Assembly: GCA_046484325.1 (NCBI GenBank)
Contig: JAWOJB010000045.1
Span: 1 to 45,404, forward strand
DNA: 45,404 nucleotides
Direction: 5' to 3'
Source: JAWOJB01 sp046484325
Lineage (GTDB): Bacteria; Actinomycetota; Acidimicrobiia; Spongiisociales; ZC4RG35
Part shown: positions 16,302 to 26,010 of the stretch, piece after piece
Position numbering within the stretch: the stretch's first letter is position 1
How the letters are laid out: every line of letters begins with the position of its first letter
Position numbers and translations under genes: made by a program
Notes under the pieces: generated by a model
What the model was told of the DNA's origin: nothing
What the model saw: only the letters and a program-made list of their open reading frames with translations
Database searches by the model: none

Positions 16302-16991
16302 TCAGAGGCGGTTGAACTGGAGCAGCCGCTCGCCCTCGCCGCCGAACAGCTCGAGCGTGTCCCCGTCCCGGACCCGGAACGACCTCGCCTCGGCCAGCAG
16401 TCCGAAGAAGCGCGCCTCCTGCTCCATCACCGAGGGGGAGCAGGCCATGCGCGTCGTCACTGCAGATCCGATCTCGATCGCCTCACCATCGATCACGCAC
16501 GGCGCCCGGTACCGGTTGCAGCCACCCGAGCCGCTGATCGTGCCATCCTCGATGCGGGCCGTGATCTCGGCGCCCACGTCGACTGTGACGATCGCCTGCC
16601 TCCCGTTGTTGTACCCCCACAACCGCCACTCGCCCTCGGGTGAGCCCGACAGCTCGGCGAACACCAGCACCGTGGTGCCCGCCGCGAGCAACTCGAGTCG
16701 CCCCTCTTCCTGGGCGACGGCGTCCACCCTGCCAAGCAGGTCGAAGAACGCCTGCTCCTGGGCCATGATCGGCTCGAGGCAGGCCATCCTCGTGGACCCG
16801 ACGCCCAGGATCCGAAGCGACCCGTCGTCACCGGCCTCGACCCCGCCGAAGTATCGGTTGCAGCCACCCGAGCCGCCGATCCGGCCGTCCTCGTACCCGA
16901 GGGTGATCCGGGTGTGGGGCATGGCAGGCACGAGCCCGCGCCCGAGGTCCAGCTCGGTGACCTTCCAGGAACGATTCATCCAGTCGGTCAT
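16302..16991 (-). CDS. Protein with two META (HslJ-like) domains
   Basis: 229 residues with two META domains. Each carries the diagnostic GxxGCNRYxG core: GGSGGCNRYFGG near residue 42 and SGSGGCNRYRAPC near 155, and each is followed by TRMAC. META domains occur in HslJ (novobiocin resistance-associated, E. coli) and in secreted or surface proteins; here there is no clear signal peptide, so the protein may be cytoplasmic. ATG 16991 has GAGGAG at 7 nt; a TACGCT box lies about 35 nt upstream. It stands alone, flanked by repeat copy 1 at its 3' end. Confidence 0.85.
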   Translation of the reverse strand: MTDWMNRSWKVTELDLGRGLVPAMPHTRITLGYEDGRIGGSGGCNRYFGGVEAGDDGSLRILGVGSTRMACLEPIMAQEQAFFDLLGRVDAVAQEEGRLELLAAGTTVLVFAELSGSPEGEWRLWGYNNGRQAIVTVDVGAEITARIEDGTISGSGGCNRYRAPCVIDGEAIEIGSAVTTRMACSPSVMEQEARFFGLLAEARSFRVRDGDTLELFGGEGERLLQFNRL

Positions 16992-17064
16992 CGACTCCTC
17001 GTCGCTCGATCGGGGATCAGCGTACCGAGGTGGACGGGGCCCTCGATTTGGCCGCCGCAGCCGG

Positions 17065-17070
17065 TACGGT
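17065..17070 (+). promoter_or_regulatory. -10 box TACGGT of the DUF255 gene
   Basis: TACGGT ends 7 nt before ATG 17078, supporting this rather than ATG 17072 as the true leaderless start. Confidence 0.45.
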
Positions 17071-17077
17071 CATGGCC

Positions 17078-19099
17078 ATGCCCAACCGCCTCTCCCGATC
17101 GACCTCCCCCTATCTGCTCCAGCATCAGGACAATCCGGTCGAGTGGTACGAGTGGGGCCAGGAGGCGTTCGATGCCGCTCGTGAGCGCGACGTACCCATC
17201 CTCCTCTCGGTCGGCTACTCGGCCTGCCACTGGTGCCACGTGATGGCCCACGAGTCGTTCGAGGACGAGGCGACCGCCGCCGTCATGAACGAGCGGTTCG
17301 TCAACGTCAAGGTGGACCGGGAGGAGCGGCCCGACGTCGATGCCGTGTACATGGAGGCTGTGCAGGCCACGACCGGGCGTGGCGGTTGGCCGATGACCGT
17401 GTGGCTCACCCCGGGCGGCGAGCCCTTCTACGCCGGCACCTACTTCCCGAGTGAGGACCGGCACGGCATGCCGTCCTTCGCCATGGTGATGCAGGCCATC
17501 GCCGAAGCATGGACGGAGCGCCGCGAGGCCGTCGCCGACCAGGCCCGCAGGCTCACCGATGCCATCTCCGGCGCCCTCCCGGCCCCCGACGATCTTCCCG
17601 GCGAGGACACGCTCGCCGCCGCCTACCGGACGCTCGAGGCCTCATTCGACCCCGTCCACGGCGGCTTCGGAGGCGCTCCGAAGTTCCCACAGCAGCCGGT
17701 TCTCGAGTACCTCCTGCGCATCCACGAGGAGCCATGGGCGCCACGGGCGGGCGCGATGGTCCGCCAGACCCTGATCCGGATGGCTCGTGGTGGGATCCAC
17801 GACCACCTCGCCGGCGGCTTCGCCCGCTACTCGGTCGACTCGGTGTGGCTCGTGCCCCACTTCGAGAAGATGCTCTACGACAACGCCCAACTGGCCAGGC
17901 TCTACCTGTGGGCGTGGGTGGAACTGGGCGAGGAGCGATTCCGGGAGGTCGCCGAGTCCACGCTCGACTATCTCCTTCGGTACCTCCGGCATCCCGACGG
18001 TGGCTTCTTTTCGGCCGAGGACGCCGACAGCGAGGGGGTGGAGGGGAAGTTCTACGTCTGGTCCCTCGACGAGCTGCTCTCGGTGGCCGGTCCCGAGGAC
18101 GGGCCGATGGCCGCCACCCACTTCGGCGTGACCCCCGGCGGGAACTTCGAAGGGGCGACGATCCTCCACGAGGCCCGGTCCGTCACCGAGACCGGCGAGG
18201 AGCACGGCATCGCGCCCGAGAAGGCCGCTGCCGCCCTCGACCGGGCGCGCGTCCGGCTCCTAGAGCAGCGTGATCGGCGGATCCGGCCAGGCCTCGACGA
18301 CAAGGTGCTCGCCTCGTGGAACGGACTGGCCATCCGTGCCTTCGCCGAGGCGGGAGCCGTGCTCGGGCGGGAGGATCACCTCGAGGCGGCGAGGACGTGC
18401 GCGCGATTCGTCCTGGACCGGATGACCCGCGACGACGGCCGGCTCGTTCGGGCGTGGGCCAAGGGGAGGCCGGGAGCGGTGCCGGGCTTCCTGGACGACT
18501 ACGCGGCCATGGCGACCGGCCTCTTCGCCCTCTATCAGGCGACGGGGGAGCTGGAGTGGTACCGCCGGGGATCCGAGCTGACCCGCTCGATCCCCGACCG
18601 ATTCACCGACCCCGCCGGCGGGTTCTTCACCTCCGGCGACGACGCCGAGCAGCTGGTGAAACGGCCCAAGGACCAGATGGACAACCCGCTCCCGTCCGGG
18701 AACTCGCTGGCGGCGGAGGCCCTCGTGCATCTTTCACTTCTCACCGGCGACGAGGGGCTGCGCTCTCTCGCCGAGGGGACGATCCGGGCAGGATCCCCCA
18801 TGATCGAGCGGTACCCCTCGGCCGTCGGGCATCTGCTCTCCGTGCTGCACACCCTGCATCGCGGCCCCAAGGAGGTCGCGGTGACCGGGCCAGATGCCCG
18901 CCTTCTGGCTGCCACGATCTGGCGGCGCTTCCGGCCCCACGTCGCCCTGGCCCTCGACGAAACCGGCGACTCCGCTCCGATCGTGCCGCTGCTGTCCGGC
19001 CGGTGGCGGGCAGGTCGGACACTCGCCCATGTGTGCGAGCGGTTCGCCTGCGAGCTCCCGGTGGACCGGGACGAGGACCTGGTGCGGTTGCTCGGCTGA
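17078..19099 (+). CDS. DUF255 (YyaL/SSP411-type) protein: thioredoxin-like domain fused to an alpha/alpha-barrel
   Basis: 673 residues. The N-terminal DUF255 thioredoxin-like domain is unmistakable: NRLSRSTSPYLLQHQDNPVEW, then ACHWCHVMAHESFED with the CxxC motif and NERFVNVKVDREERPDVDAVYM. The remainder (about 200-670) is an N-acylglucosamine-epimerase/glycosyl-hydrolase-like (alpha/alpha)6 barrel with repeated aromatic motifs, such as HGGFGGAPKFPQ and GLDDKVLASWNGLAIRAF. The family is widespread and poorly characterised. ATG 17078 was chosen because of MPNRL homology and a TACGGT box 7 nt upstream. The gene converges on the adenosine-specific kinase with only 4 nt between stops. Confidence 0.9.
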   Translation: MPNRLSRSTSPYLLQHQDNPVEWYEWGQEAFDAARERDVPILLSVGYSACHWCHVMAHESFEDEATAAVMNERFVNVKVDREERPDVDAVYMEAVQATTGRGGWPMTVWLTPGGEPFYAGTYFPSEDRHGMPSFAMVMQAIAEAWTERREAVADQARRLTDAISGALPAPDDLPGEDTLAAAYRTLEASFDPVHGGFGGAPKFPQQPVLEYLLRIHEEPWAPRAGAMVRQTLIRMARGGIHDHLAGGFARYSVDSVWLVPHFEKMLYDNAQLARLYLWAWVELGEERFREVAESTLDYLLRYLRHPDGGFFSAEDADSEGVEGKFYVWSLDELLSVAGPEDGPMAATHFGVTPGGNFEGATILHEARSVTETGEEHGIAPEKAAAALDRARVRLLEQRDRRIRPGLDDKVLASWNGLAIRAFAEAGAVLGREDHLEAARTCARFVLDRMTRDDGRLVRAWAKGRPGAVPGFLDDYAAMATGLFALYQATGELEWYRRGSELTRSIPDRFTDPAGGFFTSGDDAEQLVKRPKDQMDNPLPSGNSLAAEALVHLSLLTGDEGLRSLAEGTIRAGSPMIERYPSAVGHLLSVLHTLHRGPKEVAVTGPDARLLAATIWRRFRPHVALALDETGDSAPIVPLLSGRWRAGRTLAHVCERFACELPVDRDEDLVRLLG

Positions 19100-19103
19100 G
19101 CCC

Positions 19104-19586
19104 CTACAGCTTGTAGCCGAAGGCGCGCAGCATCGCCTTGCGGGCGTCCTCGTCCTCATCGGTCTCCACCCCCAGTGGGACCTCGCCGTCGGCCACCCCC
19201 AGGATCGCCCGTCCCGGCGGCGTGTCGACCACGACCACCGACAGGGGGTTGGCGGTGGCGCAGAACACCCGGCACACCTCCGGGACCATCTTCACGGCGT
19301 TGAGCACGTTGATCGGGAACCCGTCGCGCAACGTGATCACGAACGAGTGCCCCGCCCCGATGCCGGCGGCGATCTCGACTGCGGCGTCCACGAGCGCCTG
19401 GTCGTTGCCCGAACGGCGGATCAGCCGGGGCCCCGAGGCCTCGCAGAAGGCAACGCCGAAGCGCAGCGATGGCGAGGACTGGACGAGCACCTCGTGGAGG
19501 TCCTCCACCGTCTTGATGAAGTGGGACTGGCCGATGATGACGTTGCCGCCCTCCGGCACCGCGACCGGAACCGAGCGAAGTTCCAT
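19104..19586 (-). CDS. Adenosine-specific kinase (DUF355 family)
   Basis: 160 residues with the family signature GQSHFIKTVEDLHEVL followed by FGVAFCEASGPRLIRRSGND and GHSFVITLRDGFPINVLNAVK. The family was named from an archaeal structure proposed to phosphorylate adenosine; in bacteria the role is uncertain. ATG 19586 is preferred over the upstream ATG 19622 because of the strong GAGGAGG ribosome site and because family members begin at this point. Nothing in the neighbourhood hints at a pathway. Confidence 0.78.
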   Translation of the reverse strand: MELRSVPVAVPEGGNVIIGQSHFIKTVEDLHEVLVQSSPSLRFGVAFCEASGPRLIRRSGNDQALVDAAVEIAAGIGAGHSFVITLRDGFPINVLNAVKMVPEVCRVFCATANPLSVVVVDTPPGRAILGVADGEVPLGVETDEDEDARKAMLRAFGYKL

Positions 19587-19675
19587 CCGATCCTCCTCGA
19601 TGTCGGGCCCATCATGGTCCATCGACTCGGGCGAACGGCCCTGGCCGGGACCGCCGGGCGGCGCGAGGGTGAGCC

Positions 19676-20317
19676 ATGATCGTCGAGACTCCCGTCCCGG
19701 TCGGCGCTCTCGACCTCCCCGGAAGTCTGGAGGTGCCGCCCCACCCGAGCGGATTGGTGGTCTTCGCCCACGGGAGCGGCAGCGGTCGTCTGAGCCCGCG
19801 GAACCGGGCGGTGGCGGCCGAGCTGCACCGACGCGACTTCGCCACCCTGCTCTTCGACCTTCTCACCCCCGATGAGGCGATGGACCGCCGCAACGTGTTC
19901 GACATCGGCCTGCTGTCCGACCGGCTGGCCGAAGCTGCGGTCTGGGCCAACGGTCACTCCGAGCTACGGCATCTCCCGGTGGGCCTGTTCGGGGCGAGCA
20001 CCGGAGCGGCGGCCGCCATACGGGCCGCCGCAGACCGGCCGCTGCTGGTCGAGTCCGTCGTCAGCCGTGGTGGACGGCCCGATCTGGCGGGCGACGCCCT
20101 CCCGTGGGTCTTCGCTCCGACCTTGCTCGTCGTCGGGGGACACGACCCGGAGGTCCTCCAGCTCAATCGCTCAGCCATGGAGCAGATGCGAGGAACCGTC
20201 GAACTGGCGATCGTTCCCGGGGCGGGTCACCTCTTCGAGGAGCCGGGAACACTCGAACGTGTGGCCGACCTGGCAGCGGGATGGTTCGCCCGGACCTTCG
20301 ACCATCACCGAGCCTGA
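19676..20317 (+). CDS. Alpha/beta-hydrolase (dienelactone-hydrolase-like)
   Basis: 213 residues. The nucleophile elbow is GLFGASTGA (GxSxG with Ser in GAST), preceded by the oxyanion motif VVFAHGSGSGRLSPRN. The acid is Asp in VVGGHDPEV and the base is His in GAGHLFEEPGTLE. This subgroup is often fused to or next to a phosphoribosyltransferase domain; here it stands alone. Substrate unknown; it could be an esterase or lipase-like enzyme. ATG 19676 follows GAGGGTGAG. It is cytoplasmic and soluble with no signal sequence. Confidence 0.85.
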   Translation: MIVETPVPVGALDLPGSLEVPPHPSGLVVFAHGSGSGRLSPRNRAVAAELHRRDFATLLFDLLTPDEAMDRRNVFDIGLLSDRLAEAAVWANGHSELRHLPVGLFGASTGAAAAIRAAADRPLLVESVVSRGGRPDLAGDALPWVFAPTLLVVGGHDPEVLQLNRSAMEQMRGTVELAIVPGAGHLFEEPGTLERVADLAAGWFARTFDHHRA

Positions 20318-20328
20318 CGGCCGCCGGA

Positions 20329-21270
20329 TCACCCCGCCGGAGAGTCGGCGACGGCTCCCGCGCTCGACAGCCTGACGGGCCGGGACAGCACCTCGGCCGC
20401 CAACCATACGAAGGCGACCCACAGCACGTCGGCCAGGGCGAGGTGGGTCAGGCTCAACCAGAGCGGGGTCCCCAGCGCCACGTTGAGGAAGCCTGCGGTG
20501 TACTGGGCGACCACCGTCCATATGACGATCCGCCCGGCGATCCGGGAGGAGCCGCCCGCCGGAAACCCCTCACGGCGGGCGAACCAGGCCGCCACCAGCC
20601 CTGCTGCGATCGCCACGATCGGGTGGAGGATCCGCAGGCGGGTGAGGAAGCTTTCCTCACCGGCGAGATCCGACGCCAGACCCGCCGTGAAGGACTCTTT
20701 GGGGAAGAGGGTGTCGGCGAGGGCGGTGATCGCTCCGGTGGCGGCTATCAGCACGAGGCCCAGGGCGACGAGGCCGAGCACCCGCGCCTCGCGACCGCGT
20801 CCCCGCACCGACAACCGGCCGCCACCCTTGATCCAGAAGATGGTGAGGGTGAGGGCCGCCAGCAAGAGCAGGGTGTTGACGAGGTGGAGGGGAACGGAGA
20901 CGGCCCTCCCCACCGAGGCGTCCTCGGCCACCCACTCGTACAGGACGATCGCCGCCCCGATCAGAGCCTCGCCGATGATCGCCGCCCCCGACCACACCGC
21001 TCCGGTGCGAGCCGGGTGGCCGGCGGGGAACGTCCTGAACACCCGGACAGCGAGGATCGCCACAAGAAGGAGAGCGATGCCCGAGACGGCCCGATGGCCG
21101 AACTCGAGTCGGGTGGCCCCCTCGAGCTCGGGCAGGATCTGTCCCTGGCAGGTGGGCCAGGATGCGCCACATCCGGCGCCCGAACCGGTGGCGCGCACAG
21201 CCGCACCCCACAGGATCACCCCGACGTTCCAGACCAGGGTGAACCAGGCGAAACGGGCGAGCCGGGTCAC
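20329..21270 (-). CDS. ctaA: Heme A synthase (COX15/CtaA family)
   Basis: 313 residues with eight predicted membrane helices. It oxidises heme O to heme A for cytochrome c oxidase. Visible features: paired Cys in GAGCGASWPTC (loop 1) as in Bacillus-type CtaA, and the heme-ligating histidines in LEFGHRAVSG, PLHLVNTLLLL, ILHPIVAIAAG and LTHLALADVLW, which mark the duplicated four-helix bundle. GTG 21270 was chosen over ATG 21300 because GGTAACCT lies 7 nt upstream and because ATG 21300 would put the start almost inside repeat copy 2. It indicates an aa3-type oxidase. Confidence 0.9.
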   Translation of the reverse strand: MTRLARFAWFTLVWNVGVILWGAAVRATGSGAGCGASWPTCQGQILPELEGATRLEFGHRAVSGIALLLVAILAVRVFRTFPAGHPARTGAVWSGAAIIGEALIGAAIVLYEWVAEDASVGRAVSVPLHLVNTLLLLAALTLTIFWIKGGGRLSVRGRGREARVLGLVALGLVLIAATGAITALADTLFPKESFTAGLASDLAGEESFLTRLRILHPIVAIAAGLVAAWFARREGFPAGGSSRIAGRIVIWTVVAQYTAGFLNVALGTPLWLSLTHLALADVLWVAFVWLAAEVLSRPVRLSSAGAVADSPAG

Positions 21271-21277
21271 GGACCAG

Positions 21278-21283
21278 AGGTTA
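21278..21283 (-). promoter_or_regulatory. -10 box TAACCT of ctaA
   Basis: GGTAACCT on the minus strand ends 7 nt before GTG 21270; supports a leaderless transcript and this start. Confidence 0.5.
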
Positions 21284-21301
21284 CCGACCCCATCCCCCAC
21301 G

Positions 21302-21350
21302 CCAACCGTGGGCCGGGGAACACGATCTTCGTGTTCACCAACCCTGGGTT
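21302..21350 (-). repeat. 49-bp 3'-end quasi-palindrome, copy 2
   Basis: Same element as copy 1 on the opposite strand. The otsB stop codon and its last four codons (TQGW) lie within it. It also separates otsB from the ctaA promoter. Confidence 0.85.
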
Positions 21351-22086
21351 CGTCGGATCGCCGCCAGCCGCCGGAGGATGTCGACCACCTCGGTGGGGTT
21401 GGCCACCCGGTGGGAGGCGGCCGTGGTGCCGTCGCCCACCTTCACCCCGACGTCCGCCTCGCCCAGCGAGGCGAACACGTCCTCGTCGGTGACGTCGTCG
21501 CCCACGAAGAGCACCGCGACGGCCCCCGTCTGCCGGCGGAGGCGCTCGACCGCCGAGGCCTTGGTGGCGGGCGAGACCGACACCTCGACGATGCCCTTCC
21601 CGATCATCGACCGCACCCCGGGAAGCCGGGCGGGCCCGGCGGCGGCCGCCGTCTCGAGCTCGCCGGCGGCGACCGGGTCGACCCGCCGCAGATGCAGGGC
21701 CGACGAGTGGGGCTTGCGCTCGACCCACGCCCCGTCCACCCCGACGGCCAGGCCCTCGAGCGAGGCCGTCACCTCCTCGAGCCGCTCCCGATCTCGCGCC
21801 GACAGCGGCGGACCCCCGTTCGGCCATTCGGCACCGTGCCCGCCGACCATGACGGCACCGTCGACGTGCCCGAGTCTCGCCCGGAGATCCGCCAGCGAGC
21901 GCCCCGACACCACCGACACCGTCATTCGGGGGAGGCCGCCCAGCTCGACCAGCGCTGCGACCGCCCCCGGGACGGGCACTGCCCGGTCTGGCCGGTCGAC
22001 GATCTCCGAGAGGGTGCCGTCGAAGTCCATGCCGACGAGGAGGCGGTCGACGGCCGCCAGCCGGCGGAGGGCGGCCGGCAGGTCGG

Positions 22087-22090
<4 letters not shown>
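21335..22090 (-). CDS. otsB: Trehalose-6-phosphate phosphatase
   Basis: 251 residues of the HAD superfamily. Motif I is VGMDFDGTLSEIVDRPDRAV with the nucleophile Asp, motif II is VVSGRSL, motif III includes the conserved Lys of ERKPHSSALHLR, and motif IV is LFVGDDVTDEDVF. It dephosphorylates trehalose-6-phosphate. GTG 22090 overlaps the otsA stop by 4 nt (GTGA), so the two are coupled; an open frame upstream is shadow of otsA. The C-terminal residues TQGW are encoded by repeat copy 2, implying the element was inserted or evolved at the gene end. Confidence 0.92.
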
Positions 22091-23451
<1,361 letters not shown>

Positions 23452-23458
23452 CCGCCCG

Positions 23459-23464
23459 ACCCTA
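23459..23464 (-). promoter_or_regulatory. -10 box TAGGGT of otsA
   Basis: TAGGGT on the minus strand ends 7 nt before GTG 23451; no ribosome site, leaderless start predicted. Confidence 0.5.
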
Positions 23465-23513
23465 TCGGACCAGACCGCACGGTACGACCCGGGGAAGATT
23501 CCCGCCCTCCGGG

Positions 23514-23519
23514 TAGGCT
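23514..23519 (+). promoter_or_regulatory. -10 box TAGGCT of the cystathionine beta-synthase-like gene
   Basis: TAGGCT ends 9 nt before ATG 23529, back to back with the otsA box. Confidence 0.5.
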
Positions 23520-23528
23520 CGCCGTCCC

Positions 23529-24509
23529 ATGGAGATCTTCGACGACGCCGTCGCCGCCATCGGCAACACGCCTCTCATCAGGCTGGGAAGGATCCACCCA
23601 CCCGGCAACCTCGTGGCCAAGGTCGAGTACATGAACCCGGGCGGGTCGGTCAAGGAGCGGATCGCCGTCTCGATGGTCGACGACGCCGAACGACGGGGCC
23701 TGCTCGGGCCGGGGGGAACGCTGGTGGAGCCCACCTCGGGCAACACCGGCGTCGGGCTGGCCATGGTCGGGGCGGTCAGGGGATATCGGGTCATCTGCAC
23801 CGTCCCCGACAAGGTGTCCGATGAGAAACGCAACCAGTTGCGCGCCTACGGCGTCGAGGTGATCGTCTGCCCCACCGACCGGCTCCCCCAGGACGAGGAC
23901 TCCTACTACGGGGTGGCCAGGCGACTCGCCGCCGAGATCCCCGGCGCCTACCACCCCGACCAGTACGCCAACCCTGCCAACCCGGCCGCCCATTACGCCA
24001 CCACCGGACCGGAGATCTGGAGCCAGACCGACGGACAGATCGACGTCCTCGTCGTGGGGGTGGGTACCGGCGGCACGGTCACCGGCGCTGGCCGCTATCT
24101 CCGCGAGCGCAGTCCCGACCTGGTCGTCGTGGGCGCCGACCCCGAGGGCTCCATCTACTCGGCGGCGCCTGGAGACGAGATCCACCAGTACTTCGTCGAG
24201 GGGGTGGGTGAGGACTTCTACCCCGAGACGATGGACCTGTCCCTCGTGGACCGCTGGATGCGGGTCACCGATGCCGAGTCCTTCGCCATGGCCAGGCGGC
24301 TGGCACGGAGGGAGGGCCTGCTGGTCGGCGGCTCGTGTGGCCTGGCCGCCCACGCAGCCGTGCAGGTGGCCGACGAGGACCACGACCGGCTCGTCGTCGT
24401 CATCCTCCCCGATTCGGGGCGCGGGTACCTGTCGAAGGTCTTCGACGACAACTGGATGCGCGCCAACGGCTTCGGGACGGTCCTGGATGCCGAGGCCGCC
24501 GGGGCATGA
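23529..24509 (+). CDS. PLP-dependent cystathionine beta-synthase / cysteine synthase family protein
   Basis: 326 residues of fold-type II PLP enzymes. GNTPLIRL opens the family, the PLP lysine is in GGSVKERIA, the phosphate loop is GTGGTVTGAGRYL and the substrate loop is PTSGNTGVG. Residues EGVGEDFYPETMDLSLVDRW and SDEKRNQLRAYG resemble cystathionine beta-synthase more than O-acetylserine sulfhydrylase. It lacks the C-terminal CBS pair (about 130 residues) of actinobacterial CBS enzymes. Paired convergently with a cystathionine gamma-synthase/lyase 6 nt away, it probably runs the first step of transsulfuration (homocysteine + serine). O-acetylserine use is a real alternative. Confidence 0.88.
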   Translation: MEIFDDAVAAIGNTPLIRLGRIHPPGNLVAKVEYMNPGGSVKERIAVSMVDDAERRGLLGPGGTLVEPTSGNTGVGLAMVGAVRGYRVICTVPDKVSDEKRNQLRAYGVEVIVCPTDRLPQDEDSYYGVARRLAAEIPGAYHPDQYANPANPAAHYATTGPEIWSQTDGQIDVLVVGVGTGGTVTGAGRYLRERSPDLVVVGADPEGSIYSAAPGDEIHQYFVEGVGEDFYPETMDLSLVDRWMRVTDAESFAMARRLARREGLLVGGSCGLAAHAAVQVADEDHDRLVVVILPDSGRGYLSKVFDDNWMRANGFGTVLDAEAAGA

Positions 24510-24515
24510 CCGCCC

Positions 24516-25667
24516 TCAGATCCGTTCGAGGGCCTGATCGAGGTCGGCGATGAGGTCCTCGGCGTCCTCCAGCCCCACCGAGAGCCTCACGAGGCCGTCG
24601 GTGATGCCGACCGCCGCCCGCTGCTCCGCCGACATGTCGCCGTGGGTCATCGTCACGGGGTGGGTGATGAGCGACTCCACCGAGCCCAGGTTCTCGGCGA
24701 GCGACCACAGTTCGACGGCCGCCATCAGCTTCTTGCCCGCCTCCACGCCACCGACCACCTCGAACCAGGCCATGGCGCCGAACCCGCCGGCCTGACGGCC
24801 GGCGAGTTCCCGCTGGGGGAAGGAGTCGAGCCCCGGATAGGCCACCCGGGCCACCTTCGGATGGGTCTCGAGGAAGCCCGCTACTTCCAGGGCGTTGGCC
24901 GACTGGCGGTCCATTCGCTCCGAGAGCGTCTTCGTCCCCTGCATGGTCAGCCACGCCACCTGGGGCGACATGATGAGCCCGGCCGACTTCTGGATGAAGC
25001 GCATCCGCTCCTGCAGCTCGTCGCTCGCGGCGACCACCGCCCCGCCGAGGGTGGCGTTGTGGCCGTCCAGGTACTTGGTGGTGGAATGCACCACCAGGTC
25101 CGCCCCCAGCTCGAGGGGACGCTGGTAGTACGGGGTGAGGAACGTGTTGTCGACCACGTGCGGGATGCCCCGCGGCCGGGTCAACTCCGAGACCGCCGCC
25201 AGATCGGTGAGCTTGAGCGTGGGGTTGGCCGGGGTCTCGGTGAACACCATCCGGGTCGTCGGGCGAAGGGCGGCGGCGACCTTGGCCGGATCCGACGTGT
25301 CGACGAAGGAGAACTCCACACCGAACCTCGACATGACCCGGGTGGCGAATCGGTGGGTTCCCCCGTAGACGACGTCGGAGACGACCACGTGGTCGCCGGC
25401 CTTCAACAGCTCGAGCATCACCGCCGAGGTGGCGGCCATGCCGGTGCCGTAGGCGGTGGCACCGGCCCCTCCCTCGAGCGCGGCGATCTTCACCTCGAAG
25501 GCCGCCACGGTCGGGTTCCCGGCCCGGGAGTACGAGTACCCCTTCGCCATGTACGACTCGACCGATTCCTGCACGAAGGTGGTGGACTGATGGATCGGGG
25601 TGAGGATGGCGCCGGTGATCGGATCCGGCTCGACCCCGGCATGGATCTGCTTGGTACGGAATCCCAT
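24516..25667 (-). CDS. metB: Cystathionine gamma-synthase / gamma-lyase (Cys/Met metabolism PLP enzyme)
   Basis: 383 residues of the trans-sulfuration PLP family. PLP Lys in VHSTTKYLDGHNATLGG, Asp in VDNTFLTPYYQRPLELGADL, Tyr in YSRAGNPTVAAFE, and Arg in GLVRLSVGLEDAEDL. MetB and CGL cannot be separated by sequence alone; proximity to a cystathionine beta-synthase-like gene favours gamma-lyase (cystathionine to cysteine). The start ATG 25667 is close to the initiation of the family (MGFRTKQIHAG). Its 5' region carries a long structured leader (25695-25928). Confidence 0.9.
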   Translation of the reverse strand: MGFRTKQIHAGVEPDPITGAILTPIHQSTTFVQESVESYMAKGYSYSRAGNPTVAAFEVKIAALEGGAGATAYGTGMAATSAVMLELLKAGDHVVVSDVVYGGTHRFATRVMSRFGVEFSFVDTSDPAKVAAALRPTTRMVFTETPANPTLKLTDLAAVSELTRPRGIPHVVDNTFLTPYYQRPLELGADLVVHSTTKYLDGHNATLGGAVVAASDELQERMRFIQKSAGLIMSPQVAWLTMQGTKTLSERMDRQSANALEVAGFLETHPKVARVAYPGLDSFPQRELAGRQAGGFGAMAWFEVVGGVEAGKKLMAAVELWSLAENLGSVESLITHPVTMTHGDMSAEQRAAVGITDGLVRLSVGLEDAEDLIADLDQALERI

Positions 25668-26010
25668 GGGCCCATTCTGCCCGATCTGGACGCGCTCGGG
25701 CCCCGCCTGCGGCGGGGCCCGAGGAGTTGGAACCTGCGAGACGTTCTACGACCCTGTGAGGTCGCCCTGGTGGGACCACGTCCAGAGATCTCGAAGGCCG
25801 GTGGTCCGAGTTGGAGTCGCCACCCGTCTCCCCGAGGGAGGAGCGGCGCCTCGGTGGCAAGCGCCGCTCAGCGCCCGGCCACCTCCAGAGTCCCGAAAGC
25901 ACTACCCAATCCGGACCACCTCCTTTCTCTGGTGACGGCATTGTGGCACGCGTCCGCGGATGTGTCGGAGGTTTTCGGGATCGGCGATACTCTCGACCTC
26001 TCCCTCCCCG
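25668..26010. ncRNA. Intergenic structured region between metB and tauE, candidate leader RNA or small RNA
   Basis: 343 bp without a clear protein gene. On the minus strand AGAAAGGAGGTG (25917-25928) is a perfect extended Shine-Dalgarno. GGTGGTCCG within it can pair with CGGACCACC 104 nt downstream (25800-25808), which would hide it. Inside is a second 9-bp hairpin (25841-25849 with 25861-25869) and then the 13-bp hairpin next to metB. After the SD there are only short frames (for example one starting TTG at 8-9 nt spacing, 13 codons). On the + strand the same stretch reads like the 3' end of 16S rRNA (CCACCTCCTTTCT). A GATACT box at about 25986 may drive tauE. Confidence 0.55.
25695..25723 (-). 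terminator. Perfect 13-bp hairpin in the metB leader
   Basis: CTCGGGCCCCGCC pairs with its complement across TGC, 27 nt before the metB start. It could be an attenuator or terminator hairpin of the structured leader. There is no T-run. Confidence 0.5.

Noticed and set aside
25600..25935. Small protein on the + strand between metB and tauE
   Set aside because: Overlaps the metB start, has no ribosome site and no conserved composition; the region is better explained as structured RNA.
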